From contig NZ_CP149798.1 of the NCBI RefSeq assembly GCF_037940415.1, forward strand, positions 7,535,001-7,599,000: DNA of 64,000 bases. The letters run 5' to 3'. The stretch is from Streptomyces sp. f51. Its GTDB lineage: Bacteria; Actinomycetota; Actinomycetes; Streptomycetales; Streptomycetaceae. The notes beneath the pieces were generated by a model, which did no database searches, had not been told where the DNA came from, and saw nothing but the letters and a program-made list of their open reading frames with translations. Every line of letters begins with the position of its first letter. Within the stretch, counting starts at the first letter, position 1. Below are positions 50,903-58,986 of this stretch, piece after piece. A program made the translations under genes and the position numbers.

Positions 50903-51526
50903 TTAGGGTGGCGCTGGCTCGTCGAGGGTCAGGCCGGTGCCTGCTATGAAACCGTTGAGAGTGTGGGGCCGGTACTGCAGGCGCTTGAGCCGGTTGCGGA
51001 CCAGGACTTCGAGCTGGTCGAGAGCGACGACGGCGAGGTTGGCCAGGCTGCGCTTGACGTGGGCCCATACCCACTCGACTGGGTTCAGGTCCGGCGAGTA
51101 CGCGGGCAGCAGGAACACCGTCAGCCAGTCACGCTCGGCGATCAACTCGCGCATGGCGTGGGAGACATGGGTGTTCAGCCGGTCCCAGATCAGCACGATC
51201 GGCGCCTTGACGAGGTGATGGGTGCCGTCGATCAGCGCGATGAAGTCGCGCTCGCCCATACTGCGGCGCTTGCCCTTGCCCGCGGGGTGGGCGATCAGCC
51301 GATGACACAGCCGGGTCCGTGACCCGGGCCGCATCGCGATCAGCCCGGCCACCGACAGCCGTCCCGAGCGGCGTCCGCTGATGGTCACGACCGGGGTGCG
51401 GCCGCGCCGGCCCCAGGTCCGTCCCCTGGGCGGCCGTCGCGTGAACCCGGCCTCGTCCTCGAAGCAGACGTAGCCTGCGCAGGCCGCCCGGGCCCTTTTA
51501 CCTCCGCCCAGGTCGCCTCCTTCCAC
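50903..51526 (-). CDS. IS630 transposase, orfB part
   Basis: About 200 aa in the -1 frame. The DDE catalytic core: first Asp in FEDEAGF, second in IWDRLNTH, Glu in SPDLNPVEWVW. No own start is likely; it is expected to be made by a -1 frameshift from orfA at the AAAA run complementary to 51496-51499. The catalytic residues are intact, so the element may be active. Confidence 0.8.
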   Translation of the reverse strand: MEGGDLGGGKRARAACAGYVCFEDEAGFTRRPPRGRTWGRRGRTPVVTISGRRSGRLSVAGLIAMRPGSRTRLCHRLIAHPAGKGKRRSMGERDFIALIDGTHHLVKAPIVLIWDRLNTHVSHAMRELIAERDWLTVFLLPAYSPDLNPVEWVWAHVKRSLANLAVVALDQLEVLVRNRLKRLQYRPHTLNGFIAGTGLTLDEPAPP

Positions 51527-52005
51527 ACGGTCACAGCCTGCTCGTCACGCTCGGCGACCCGCCGGGTGGGGACCTGCGGGCTGAAGCCGAGCCGGTGCAT
51601 CAGCCGTGTCGCCCCGGAGACGCTGTAGGAGACGTGGAACTTCCGGCCGATCAGCGTGGCCACCCTCCCTGCGGTCCACACCTGGTCCTCCACCCAGCCA
51701 TGCGCGGCCGGCCCCTCATCGAGGTAGCCGGCCAGCTTCTCCAGGCAGCGCGGAGACAGCCGGCACCGCGAACCACCCGGGCCCCGAGAGACCAGAGCCT
51801 GCACACCACCGTCCCGCCACAGCTGCTGCCACTGATAGGCCGACTTCAGACTCACCCGCAGGCACCGCGCCACCTCCAGCGGCTTGATGTCCTGCTCGAA
51901 CAACTCGGCCGCCTGCATCCGGACCGTCTCCCGGCGCTGACGTCCCGCAGGACTCAGCCCGCCCCCATCCGCATATCTCACGCACCACAGATACAACCAC
52001 CACAC
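51385..52005 (-). CDS. IS630 transposase, orfA part
   Basis: The useful part is about 170 residues up to VKGPGR; the HTH DNA-binding region includes QDIKPLEVARCLRVSLKSAYQWQQLW. Downstream of the slippery site the frame turns to Arg/Pro-rich non-sense. The start is GTG 52005 or GTG 51981 (VRYADGGGLSPAG), the latter fitting the family start better. Confidence 0.8.
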   Translation of the reverse strand: MWWLYLWCVRYADGGGLSPAGRQRRETVRMQAAELFEQDIKPLEVARCLRVSLKSAYQWQQLWRDGGVQALVSRGPGGSRCRLSPRCLEKLAGYLDEGPAAHGWVEDQVWTAGRVATLIGRKFHVSYSVSGATRLMHRLGFSPQVPTRRVAERDEQAVTVWKEATWAEVKGPGRPAQATSASRTRPGSRDGRPGDGPGAGAAAPRS

Positions 52006-52125
52006 CGGCCCTATCAGGCACTCCGAGCAAGTTCACCCCAACGAGCCGAAGTCAGTATCGCCCCGCCGCTCCCGTCCAGCGGTCCGGCCTGTGTGCCGGG
52101 CGGTGCCTGCTGAGGCACCAATAGG

Positions 52126-52736
52126 GTGCGCGGAGTGAACGTATGCGTCGAAGCCTCGTTCGATGCGGCTGTGCCGGACGGTCCTGGGGCATCGTTGGTC
52201 CGGTGGTTTCGTGCCGCCCGCACCGGGCTGTACAGCGGCCTGGTGGAGGCGGAGGCCGGGAGCGGGGGAGGGGTCGTCTCCGAAGCGCAGATCCGCCGGG
52301 ACATCGACGACCTGGTGCGCCGCTTCCCCCGCATCGGGAAGACGTGGCCGCGGTTCGAGGAGGAGCTTGCCGCGTTCCCGTGGGGAGCCCAGCTCGTGTT
52401 TCTCACGGAGGGCGGGGAACTGGCCACCTGGGTCGGGCGAGTTCCTACCACGTCCTGAGGGACGGTTCCATCTGGCGCGCATCGGCTCTGGTCAAGGTCA
52501 ATTCCCGGATGACGCCCCATCCTGCACCGCGCTGGTGGACTTCCTGTACGCCGTGCTGGATGGGAGCAGCCCCCTCTACGGCCACATCGAATGGGACGAC
52601 TTCGACGAACTCACCAACCTCGATGCCGTGCTGCGCCGCAAGCGGCGCACGTCCCTGCGCGAGGGCAGGCAGTTCCTGCGCGGCTACGCCTGGGTGACGG
52701 TCTGTCCGGCGGAACTTGCGGCGCGCCTCGGCGGCG
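52126..52736 (+). pseudogene. Frameshifted hypothetical gene cut by a repeat
   Basis: The first frame (52126-52458; VCVEASFDAAVPDG, RWFRAARTGLYSGLV, IGKTWPRFEEELAA) ends at a stop. The coding pattern resumes in another frame (SCTALVDFLYAVLDGSSPLY, HIEWDDFDELTNLDAVLRRK, FLRGYAWVTVCPAELAARLGG). The shift is near 52440. At 52737 the repeat begins and replaces the expected end. The layout recalls large immunity-type proteins; family uncertain. Confidence 0.5.
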
Positions 52737-52870
52737 CATCAGCGGCTGACACCAACAAGCGCGAACAGTGGTGGCCGAAGCCGAACCTCATTGGACACTC
52801 GGTCCAGGCTCACTCTCGGTTGGCTGGCGTCGACAGCCTTCGGTCATCGACCTGATAAGGATGAGGCCGC
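52737..52870 (+). repeat. Dispersed repeat, copy C
   Basis: Begins CATCAGCGGCTGACACCAAC and ends GATAAGGATGAGGCCGC. It shares both end blocks with copies A and B. Confidence 0.6.
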
Positions 52871-52927
52871 TAGGGCAATCCTGCGACGAGCCAGGAGCCT
52901 CGACCGAACGCAGGGACGGTCAGCAGT

Positions 52928-53196
52928 TCAGAACGGTGCGGTTCCTTCACCGACGAAGGACACAGAGGTTTCATCGTGGGGGCCGGCCAGAAGACGGATC
53001 TGGCGCACTTGGCCGTTCTCCAGGCGCAAGCGAACCTCATTGCCTCTTATGGCGCCTGCCAGCCCTGGCGGAAGATTGCACAGCACGCAGCCCCACGATC
53101 CCGTGACAGGCAGGAAGAGACCCAGGTCGACCTCCACGGCGATCTGCTGTCGTCAAGGATCAGCCAGCCGTCCTCGGAGCGCAGGTGGTCTGCCAT
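52928..53196 (-). pseudogene. Frameshifted small hypothetical gene
   Basis: ATG 53196 with GGAGG gives MADHLRSEDGWLILDD, then the coding pattern moves by one base near 53150 into QIAVEVDLGLFLPVTGSW, CVLCNLPPGLAG and VRLRLENGQVRQIRLLAG up to a stop at 52928. The shifted frame alone could start at GTG 53137. Family not recognised. Confidence 0.4.
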
Positions 53197-53384
53197 GCCT
53201 CCATCGTTCACCCGCGGCGAACCTAGCGGGCGGCTCGCAGGCGTCGCCATCGGCCGTGAGCGGGACTCCAGCCGTAAAACTCCGCTGACTGCATGATCAA
53301 GGTCACGGTATGTGCCACGGCCGTGCCACAACGGGCGGGGAACCTCGGGGAGTGGCGGGCACTGGCGTGATCTGGGAACGAGAA

Positions 53385-53420
53385 CGGCCCCTAGAAAGCG
53401 CCCTTGCTGGTCAGGGGCCG
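53385..53420. terminator. Hairpin, possible terminator
   Basis: CGGCCCCT (53385-53392) pairs with AGGGGCCG (53413-53420) across a 20-nt loop that can itself fold. It lies just outside the tRNA-like fragment. Confidence 0.45.
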
Positions 53421-53429
53421 ATCCCGTGA

Positions 53430-53492
53430 GGGTGGCGGCGCCAGGATTCGAAACCTGGGAAGGCGAAGCCGGCAGATTTCAAGATTGTCCCC
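53430..53492 (-). other. tRNA 3'-end-like fragment, possible att remnant
   Basis: On the minus strand CCAGG-TTTCGAAT-CCTGG is followed by CGCCGCC-ACC, like a T-arm and 3' acceptor strand; the loop has one extra T. The 5' acceptor strand and a stable anticodon stem are missing, so this is not a functional tRNA. Such 3' tRNA pieces are left by site-specific integration. Confidence 0.45.
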
Positions 53493-53601
53493 CTGGGCTC
53501 ACCGCAGCAGATCGAGGTGAGCGAGCAGGCGCAGCACACCGGCGAGGTGATCAAGATCGTGCCACAGACCGAGGACATCCTCAGGGAACTGCCTGCCGGC
53601 A

Positions 53602-53690
53602 GTGTGGGTGGCCGGCCGGTGGGGGACCGGATCCTCCTTGATGCGTTCATGGGCCGGCCCGTTGTCCGTGGGTGGTCTGGCTCCTGGTTC
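53602..53690 (+). pseudogene. C-terminal fragment of a paralogous lipoprotein gene
   Basis: RPVGDRILLDAFMGRPV followed by VRGWSGS repeats the end of the lipoprotein at 46237-47109 almost residue for residue, with most DNA positions conserved. The upstream part of this frame (VSEQAQHTGEVIKIVPQTED) is unrelated, so two gene pieces are joined here. Confidence 0.6.
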
Positions 53691-53699
53691 GTGAACGGG

Positions 53700-54121
53700 G
53701 GGCGGGGTTGTTCTTGGTGAGGGTGGCCCTGTGTCGTTCAGTGTCGGGTGTCTGCCGTCGGCTGGTTCTGGGTGTGTTGGCGGCCTGACCGCGGAAATGC
53801 CTGCGGGGGTTGGTGTTGTGCCGCGGTCTGGTCGGTGGTTCGGTTCCCGGCTTGTGAATGTGGTGCGGGCCCGTCCGGGGTGGGGGCGGGCGGTGCTGTC
53901 TGGCTGTTTGGTCTGGCGTGGTGTGTTTGGGTGGGTGGGGTGGTGTGGTGTGGTGTCAAGGGTGTTTTAGGGGTGGTGCGTCAGGCGGGTGTGGGGGGTG
54001 CCTGGTGTTGCTGGGTGGGGGGGTGCGTCTGGTGGGGGTGCGTCTGGGGTGGTGTCGGGTGTCGTGGGTCGGTGCTGGTGCTGGTGCTGGTGCTGGGGTG
54101 TCGGTGTGTGGGGGTGGGTGT
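53700..54121. other. G/T-skewed stretch without a gene
   Basis: The plus strand is dominated by G and T (runs such as GGTGTGGTGTGG), continuing into the 3' end of the oxidase gene. No reliable coding sequence. Confidence 0.4.
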
Positions 54122-57100
54122 TTATGGGTGGGTGTAGTTGGTGAGGGTGGGGCGGTGGGTGGTGGTGATGGGGATGGCGTTGAGGTAGGGGGTGGGGAGG
54201 TTGAAGGCTTGGGTGAGGGTGGTCAGGTGGGGGGCGAGGGTGTGGGTGAGGGTGTCGGTGAGGGTGGGGAGTTGGTTGTTTTGTTGGGGGGTGAGGTGGT
54301 GGTGGGTGATCAGGTCGCCGGTGTGGGGGCGGAGTTGGTGGAGGAGGAAGAGGTGGGTGAGGTGGGTGAGGAGGGTTTTGGTGTGGGGGTTGGTGGTGTT
54401 GTGGGTTGCGTTGAGGAGGGCGGTGGTGGCGTGGTTGGTGGTGTGGAGGGTGAGCATTTCGAGGGCGGGGGTGGAGGCGTGGTTCCAGCGGCCTGCGGGG
54501 TTTTTGGGGGGTGCGTTGCGTAGTGCGGTGCGGGCGCGGGTGTGCCAGATGTTTTCGGCGTGGGTGAGGAGGGTGTGGATGTGGTGGGGGTTGGTGAGGT
54601 CGGGGGGTCCGGTGTGGGTGGGGGGTGTGGGGGGTGGGGTGTGGGGGGTGAGGAGGAGTTCGGCTGCGGCTTTGGCCCAGATGACGAGGTTGTCGCCTTC
54701 GGCGGTGATGGTGCCTTCGATGTAGTCGGGGAGGTTGGCGAGGTGGTTGACGGCGAAGAGGCCCTGGGCGCCGCAGCGTTCGCGGGCCTGGGTGGTGATG
54801 GTGCGGGCCTGCCAGGTGTTCCAGGCTTTGGTGATGGCGGTGAGGCGTTCGGCGTGGTCGCGGGTGTCGGGGGTGTGGTGGGTCCAGGTGTCAAGGGCGG
54901 TGCGGTGCAGGAGGGTCATGGCGTAGGCGGTGGCGATGGAGTTGAGGAGGGGGGCGTGGTGGGTGCGGTGGGTGTTGACGGTGATGCGTTCGCCGGGGCG
55001 GGGTCCGGAGACGTGGCGGTGTTCGCCGTACTGGACGGCGATGGTCAGGGCGGCGCGTGAGGCGCCGATGGCGGCGGCGCTCATGCAGAGTTTGCCGGTG
55101 GTGACGCGGGCGATGGAGCGCAGGAAGCGTTTGCGGCGGTTGCCGAGGCTGCTGGTGAGGGTGCCGTCGTCGGTGAGGTGTCCGTGGTCGGACTCGAGGA
55201 GGGCTTCTCGGGGCAGGGGGACGTGGTCGAAGGCGGTCAGGCAGTGGTCGACGGGGGCGGTGGGGCGCATGGGCAGGGGGCGCACGCGGATGCCGGGGAG
55301 GATGCCGGTCTCGTCGCTGAGGGGGGTCAGGAACAGGTAGACGCCTTCGTCGTGGCCGTCGATGATCAGGCGGGCGGCGACGACGGCGGTTTTGGGGCCG
55401 CCGGTGAGGCTGGTGTTGGGCATGAATTTCTGGGCGCCGGGGTGGGGGGTGTTGAGGATGAATCCGCCGCCGGCGGGGTCGTAGGTGGCGGTGGTCTCCA
55501 GGGCGGCGCTGTCGTTGCCGTGTTCGACCTCGGTGCACAGGAAGGTGCCGATGCGTTGCAGGGAGGTGTAGGGGGTCAGGTCGCGGTGTCCGGCTTTCTC
55601 GTGGTCCAGGAGGCTGCCGAGGAAGAGGTTGTAGTGGATGCTGGCGAGGGTGCACAGGCTTCCGCCGCCGTCCACGATCGCGGTCCATTCGTGCAGGGCG
55701 GCGAGCTGGGCGGGGTCGGTGGCCAGGGCTTGGGGGTCGTCGAGGGTGTCGTTGGCCATCCGCAGCCAGTCGTAGGCCTGGGCGGCCTGCTGGGCGGGGG
55801 TGCGTCCGGGCTGGTGGCGGAACGTTTCGTCCTGGATCAGCCGCCGCCACGGGCCGTGGATGCGCTCGCGTTCCTGGTCCTCGCCGAAGAGCAGCCGGGC
55901 CAGGTCCTCCGCCGGGGACAGCTCCCGCACCGGGGCCGGGTCCTGCGCGGGGGCGGGATCCGGTGCGGTGGCCAGGTCCTGCACGGGGCAGAGGTCCTGC
56001 ACGGGGGAGAGGTCCTGTGCGGGGGCCGGGTCCTGCACGGAGGGGTCCAGCGCCGGGGCGAGGTTCTGGGCAGGGGAGGAGTTCTGCGCGGGGGCGAAGC
56101 CCCGTACGGGCGCGAGGTCCAGCGCCGGGGTCAGGCACTCCACGGGGGAGGGGCCCTCGACGGGCGGGGAGTCCTGCGCCGGGGCCGGGGCCTGCACGGT
56201 GATGAGGTTGTGCACGGGTGAGGGGCCCTCAATACGGGCGGGACTCTGCGCCGGGGCGAGACCCTGGACAGGGGAGGAGCCCTCGACGGGGGCGAGGTCC
56301 TGTACGAGCGAGGAGTCGTGTGCCGGGGCCGGGCCCACGGGTGTGAGGCCCTCGGCGGGCGCGGGGCCCTGAGCCGGGGAGGAGCCCTCGACGGGGGCGA
56401 GGTCCGGCGTGAGGGTGAGGTCCCGTATCAGGGTGGGGGCCTGTGCCGGGGCGGGTCTGTGTGCGGGCGCGAGGTCCTGCGCTCGGGCCGGGTCCTGCAC
56501 GGGGGAGGGGCCCTCGGTGCGGGCTGGATCATCCGCCGGGGCGGGGCCCTGCGTCAGGGGGAGGTCCCGCATGGGCGGGGAGTCCCGTTCCGGGGCCGGG
56601 TCCGGTATGGATGCGGGGCGGCCCTGCACGGGTGCGGGGCTCTGCGCCGGTGTGAGGCCCTGAGTGAGGGTGAGGTCCTCGGCAGGTGCGAGGTCCTGCG
56701 CCGGGGTGAGGTCCTGCATAAGGGTGAGGTCCTGCACGAGCGGTAAGTCCTGCGCCGCGGCCGGGCCCCGCATGGGGGAGGGGCGCTCGGCGGGCGCGGG
56801 GTCCTGCGCTCGGGCCGGTCTTTGCGCGGGTGCCTGTGCGGGGGCGGGATCCTGCGCCGCGGCGGGGCCCTGTGCAGGGGTGTGGTCCCGCGTGGGCGGG
56901 GCGTCCTGCGCCGGGGTCAAGTCCCGGGCGGGGCAGGGGTGCTGCGCCTGTGCGGGGTTCTGTGCCGGGGCCGGCCCCTGTGCGGGGGCGATGCCCTGCA
57001 CCGGGGCCGGGATCTGCGCGGGGGTGAGTTCCTGCGCGGGGTCCTGTGCGGCGGTGAGTTCCTGCGCGGGGGCGGGGTCCTGTGCGGGGTTTTTGATCTT

Positions 57101-57244
57101 TTCGAGGGTGCGTGCCTCGATCGCGCGGAGTTCTTTTCGCCGGTCGGCGTCCAGGCGGTCGGGTGTTTGTGCCTGTGGCGGCTGGTGTGCGGCAGGGCCG
57201 GCTGGGCCGTCCTGCACGGTCGGCTGGCTTGTCGCAAGGGCCAT
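54122..57244 (-). CDS. aco: Acyl-CoA oxidase (avenolide type) with long hexapeptide-repeat domain
   Basis: 1,040 aa. Residues 1-50 are a helical leader (DADRRKELRAIEARTLEKI). Residues 52-443 are about 65 imperfect hexapeptides of consensus D-[LP]-[AT]-P-[AV]-[QE]. From 444 (LARLLFGEDQERERIHGPW) the oxidase follows: SIHYNLFLGSLLD, FLCTEVEHGNDS, TYDPAGGGFILNTPHPGAQK, FDHVPLPREALL, GASRAALTIAVQYGEHR, and ERCGAQGLFAVNHL … EGTITAEGDNLVIW with the probable catalytic Glu. The tail is Thr/His/Pro-rich. Its place beside an ArpA-type receptor and P450 matches aco of S. avermitilis, which oxidises an acyl precursor of avenolide; the usual enzyme is about 600 aa. Confidence 0.8.
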   Translation of the reverse strand: MALATSQPTVQDGPAGPAAHQPPQAQTPDRLDADRRKELRAIEARTLEKIKNPAQDPAPAQELTAAQDPAQELTPAQIPAPVQGIAPAQGPAPAQNPAQAQHPCPARDLTPAQDAPPTRDHTPAQGPAAAQDPAPAQAPAQRPARAQDPAPAERPSPMRGPAAAQDLPLVQDLTLMQDLTPAQDLAPAEDLTLTQGLTPAQSPAPVQGRPASIPDPAPERDSPPMRDLPLTQGPAPADDPARTEGPSPVQDPARAQDLAPAHRPAPAQAPTLIRDLTLTPDLAPVEGSSPAQGPAPAEGLTPVGPAPAHDSSLVQDLAPVEGSSPVQGLAPAQSPARIEGPSPVHNLITVQAPAPAQDSPPVEGPSPVECLTPALDLAPVRGFAPAQNSSPAQNLAPALDPSVQDPAPAQDLSPVQDLCPVQDLATAPDPAPAQDPAPVRELSPAEDLARLLFGEDQERERIHGPWRRLIQDETFRHQPGRTPAQQAAQAYDWLRMANDTLDDPQALATDPAQLAALHEWTAIVDGGGSLCTLASIHYNLFLGSLLDHEKAGHRDLTPYTSLQRIGTFLCTEVEHGNDSAALETTATYDPAGGGFILNTPHPGAQKFMPNTSLTGGPKTAVVAARLIIDGHDEGVYLFLTPLSDETGILPGIRVRPLPMRPTAPVDHCLTAFDHVPLPREALLESDHGHLTDDGTLTSSLGNRRKRFLRSIARVTTGKLCMSAAAIGASRAALTIAVQYGEHRHVSGPRPGERITVNTHRTHHAPLLNSIATAYAMTLLHRTALDTWTHHTPDTRDHAERLTAITKAWNTWQARTITTQARERCGAQGLFAVNHLANLPDYIEGTITAEGDNLVIWAKAAAELLLTPHTPPPTPPTHTGPPDLTNPHHIHTLLTHAENIWHTRARTALRNAPPKNPAGRWNHASTPALEMLTLHTTNHATTALLNATHNTTNPHTKTLLTHLTHLFLLHQLRPHTGDLITHHHLTPQQNNQLPTLTDTLTHTLAPHLTTLTQAFNLPTPYLNAIPITTTHRPTLTNYTHP

Positions 57245-57302
57245 GACCCTTATCCCCCGTCGGTCGCAGATCCGGATGTGGACGTGCTGGACTCCCCAGA
57301 AG

Positions 57303-57324
57303 ATACGGACCTACCGGTTTTCTT
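57303..57324. promoter_or_regulatory. Receptor-type operator (ARE) before the oxidase gene
   Basis: ATACGGACC-TA-CCGGTTTTCTT, 59 bp upstream of the oxidase ATG, matches the ARE shape (AxACxxACC … GGTTT) bound by butyrolactone/butenolide receptors. Confidence 0.65.
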
Positions 57325-57556
57325 ATCAAGTCAAAAAACAGTAAAGCGCGAGGCGTCCCGGGCGATCTTCACGGGCCGTTCAGGGGATCCGTAGCGGAAT
57401 ATCCGATTCTGCTGTCGACGGGTTGCTGCTCTATACCGCGCGCAAGGTTTTCTTCAGGTCCAGATCATTCGCCGGGCGGCCGCGGGAATGCGAACAATCC
57501 CGGTGTTACGGGGCGGCCCAGGGGTGTGGTTGATCGTGCGGAAGGGGGGTGGCACA

Positions 57557-57578
57557 ATACAAACCTGTCGGTTTATTT
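57557..57578. promoter_or_regulatory. Receptor-type operator (ARE) before the first receptor gene
   Basis: ATACAAACC-TGTC-GGTTTATTT, an almost symmetrical site 42 bp before the receptor start; suits autorepression. Confidence 0.75.
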
Positions 57579-57619
57579 TTGGTGGAGGCCGACCGGAGCC
57601 GATCGTGGAGGTGGAGGCC

Positions 57620-58303
57620 GTGGCGCTGCAGGAACGGGCCATCAGGACGAGGCGGGCCATCCTGGTCGCCGCGGCAGCGGTGTTCGCCGATGTGGGATAC
57701 GAGGCGGCGACGATCTCGGAGATCCTCCAGCGGGCCAATGTCACCAAGGGGGCGCTGTATTTCCATTTCCCCTCCAAGGACGAGCTCGCGCAGGCGGTGC
57801 TGGCCGGGCAGCTGGAGTCGATCCCCGCTCCGCCGCCGCAGGAGCTGATGCTCCAGCAGGGCATCGACGAGGCGTTCCTGCTCGCGCATCTGCTGTCGGT
57901 GGGGGACCCGATGGTCCGGGGCAGTATCCGCCTGACGGTCGATCAGGGGGCTCCGTCCGACGGTCTGGACCGGCAGGTCCCGATGAGCGGGTGGATCGAG
58001 CACAACATCGACATCCTGGGCCGGGCGAAGGAGAACGGGGAACTCCTCCCGCACGTCCATGTCCCCGCGGCCGCGCGGATGTTCGTGGGGGCGTTCACCG
58101 GGGTCCAGGTCCTCTCCAAGATCATGACGGATCACGCCGATCTGCCGGAGCGGGTCTCGGACCTCCAGCGGCACCTGATGGCGAGCATCGCCGTGCCGGC
58201 GGTGCTCATGCAGCTGGACACGGCCGCCGACCGGGGCGCCCGGGTGCACGCCGCGGCGCTGCAACTGCGCGCGCAGGGCGGGGAGATCGCAGCCGCCGGC
58301 TGA
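57620..58303 (+). CDS. ArpA/ScbR-type receptor (AvaR1-like TetR repressor)
   Basis: 227 aa. ERAIRTRRAILVAAAAVFAD, VGYEAATISEILQRANVTKG and ALYFHFPSKDELAQAVL are the HTH of the gamma-butyrolactone receptor family; the ligand domain includes GWIEHNIDILGRAKENGELL and FTGVQVLSKI. GTG 57620 has GGAGGT seven nt upstream. It probably binds the ARE sites here and lets go when the butenolide accumulates. Confidence 0.85.
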   Translation: MALQERAIRTRRAILVAAAAVFADVGYEAATISEILQRANVTKGALYFHFPSKDELAQAVLAGQLESIPAPPPQELMLQQGIDEAFLLAHLLSVGDPMVRGSIRLTVDQGAPSDGLDRQVPMSGWIEHNIDILGRAKENGELLPHVHVPAAARMFVGAFTGVQVLSKIMTDHADLPERVSDLQRHLMASIAVPAVLMQLDTAADRGARVHAAALQLRAQGGEIAAAG

Positions 58304-58329
58304 CCACCACCGCACCGCACTGCGGCGCA

Positions 58330-58870
58330 CGCACGACCACCGCACAATCGCCGGGCGCACGGAACACGGCCGGGCGGCTGTCAGGTGCATGAAAGACGGC
58401 CGGGCGGCTGCCGGGGAGCGAGGGGCGGCCGGGCGGCTGCCGGACGGACGAAAGGGCGCCCGGACGGCCGCCGGGTGCGCGAAGAACGGCCGGCCTGCTG
58501 CCGGGTGTGTGCGGGGTGACCGGACGGTTGCCGGGGGAGCGGTTGCCGGCCGGCCGCCGACCCGGCGTACGAGCGGCGGCCGGGCAGCTGCCTGGTGTAC
58601 GAAACGGCCGGGCAACTGCCCGGTGTACCAAGGCAAGGGCGACCGGGTGGCCGTCGGGTCTGCGAAGGACGGCCGGGCGGCTGCCGGACGGATGGGCGGC
58701 CGGACGGCTGCCGGGCGCAGGTGGAGACGGCCGGGCGGGCGCCCGGTGCACGGAAGACAGCCGGACGGCCGTCCGGTGCACGGGGAACGGCCGGGCGGTC
58801 GCCGGGTGCGCGCATGCGTGGCCGGGTGGTTGCCGGGGTGGGGGCCGCGGGCTGGTGGCGGCCGGTGTGT
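58330..58870. repeat. GC-rich minisatellite between receptor and P450 genes
   Basis: About 540 bp of degenerate units around 25-35 bp long containing GGCCGGGCGGCTGCCGG. No gene on either strand; apparent long frames are a by-product of the repeat. Confidence 0.7.
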
Positions 58871-58986
58871 GAGGGACAACTGAACAGTCGCCGGGGGCGT
58901 GTTCGCGTGGCGCTCCCGGGTGGGGGAGGGGGTTTCCTCCCCCTGGGCACGTGCCGTTTGTGCAACACCGACCCAGGGAGAACGAC

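Larger units (their letters stand above)
50889..52055 (-). mobile_element. IS630-family insertion sequence (1,167 bp)
   Basis: Imperfect terminal inverted repeats start CTGACTTCGGC at both ends (50889 onward; 52045-52055 on the other strand). Each end is flanked by TA (50887-50888 and 52056-52057), the duplicated target dinucleotide of this family. Two overlapping transposase frames on the minus strand are linked by an A-AAA-G slippery site. Confidence 0.85.

Noticed and set aside
53430..53492. A functional tRNA gene
   Set aside because: Only a T-arm and 3' acceptor-like strand are visible, with an 8-nt T loop; no 5' half or D arm.
55912..57090. CRISPR array
   Set aside because: The units are 18-bp coding repeats without unique spacers of constant length; no cas gene is in the window.
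57506..58879. A 457-codon minus-strand open frame over the receptor and the following gap
   Set aside because: Antisense to the receptor and otherwise formed by the minisatellite; Pro/Arg/Ala low complexity.
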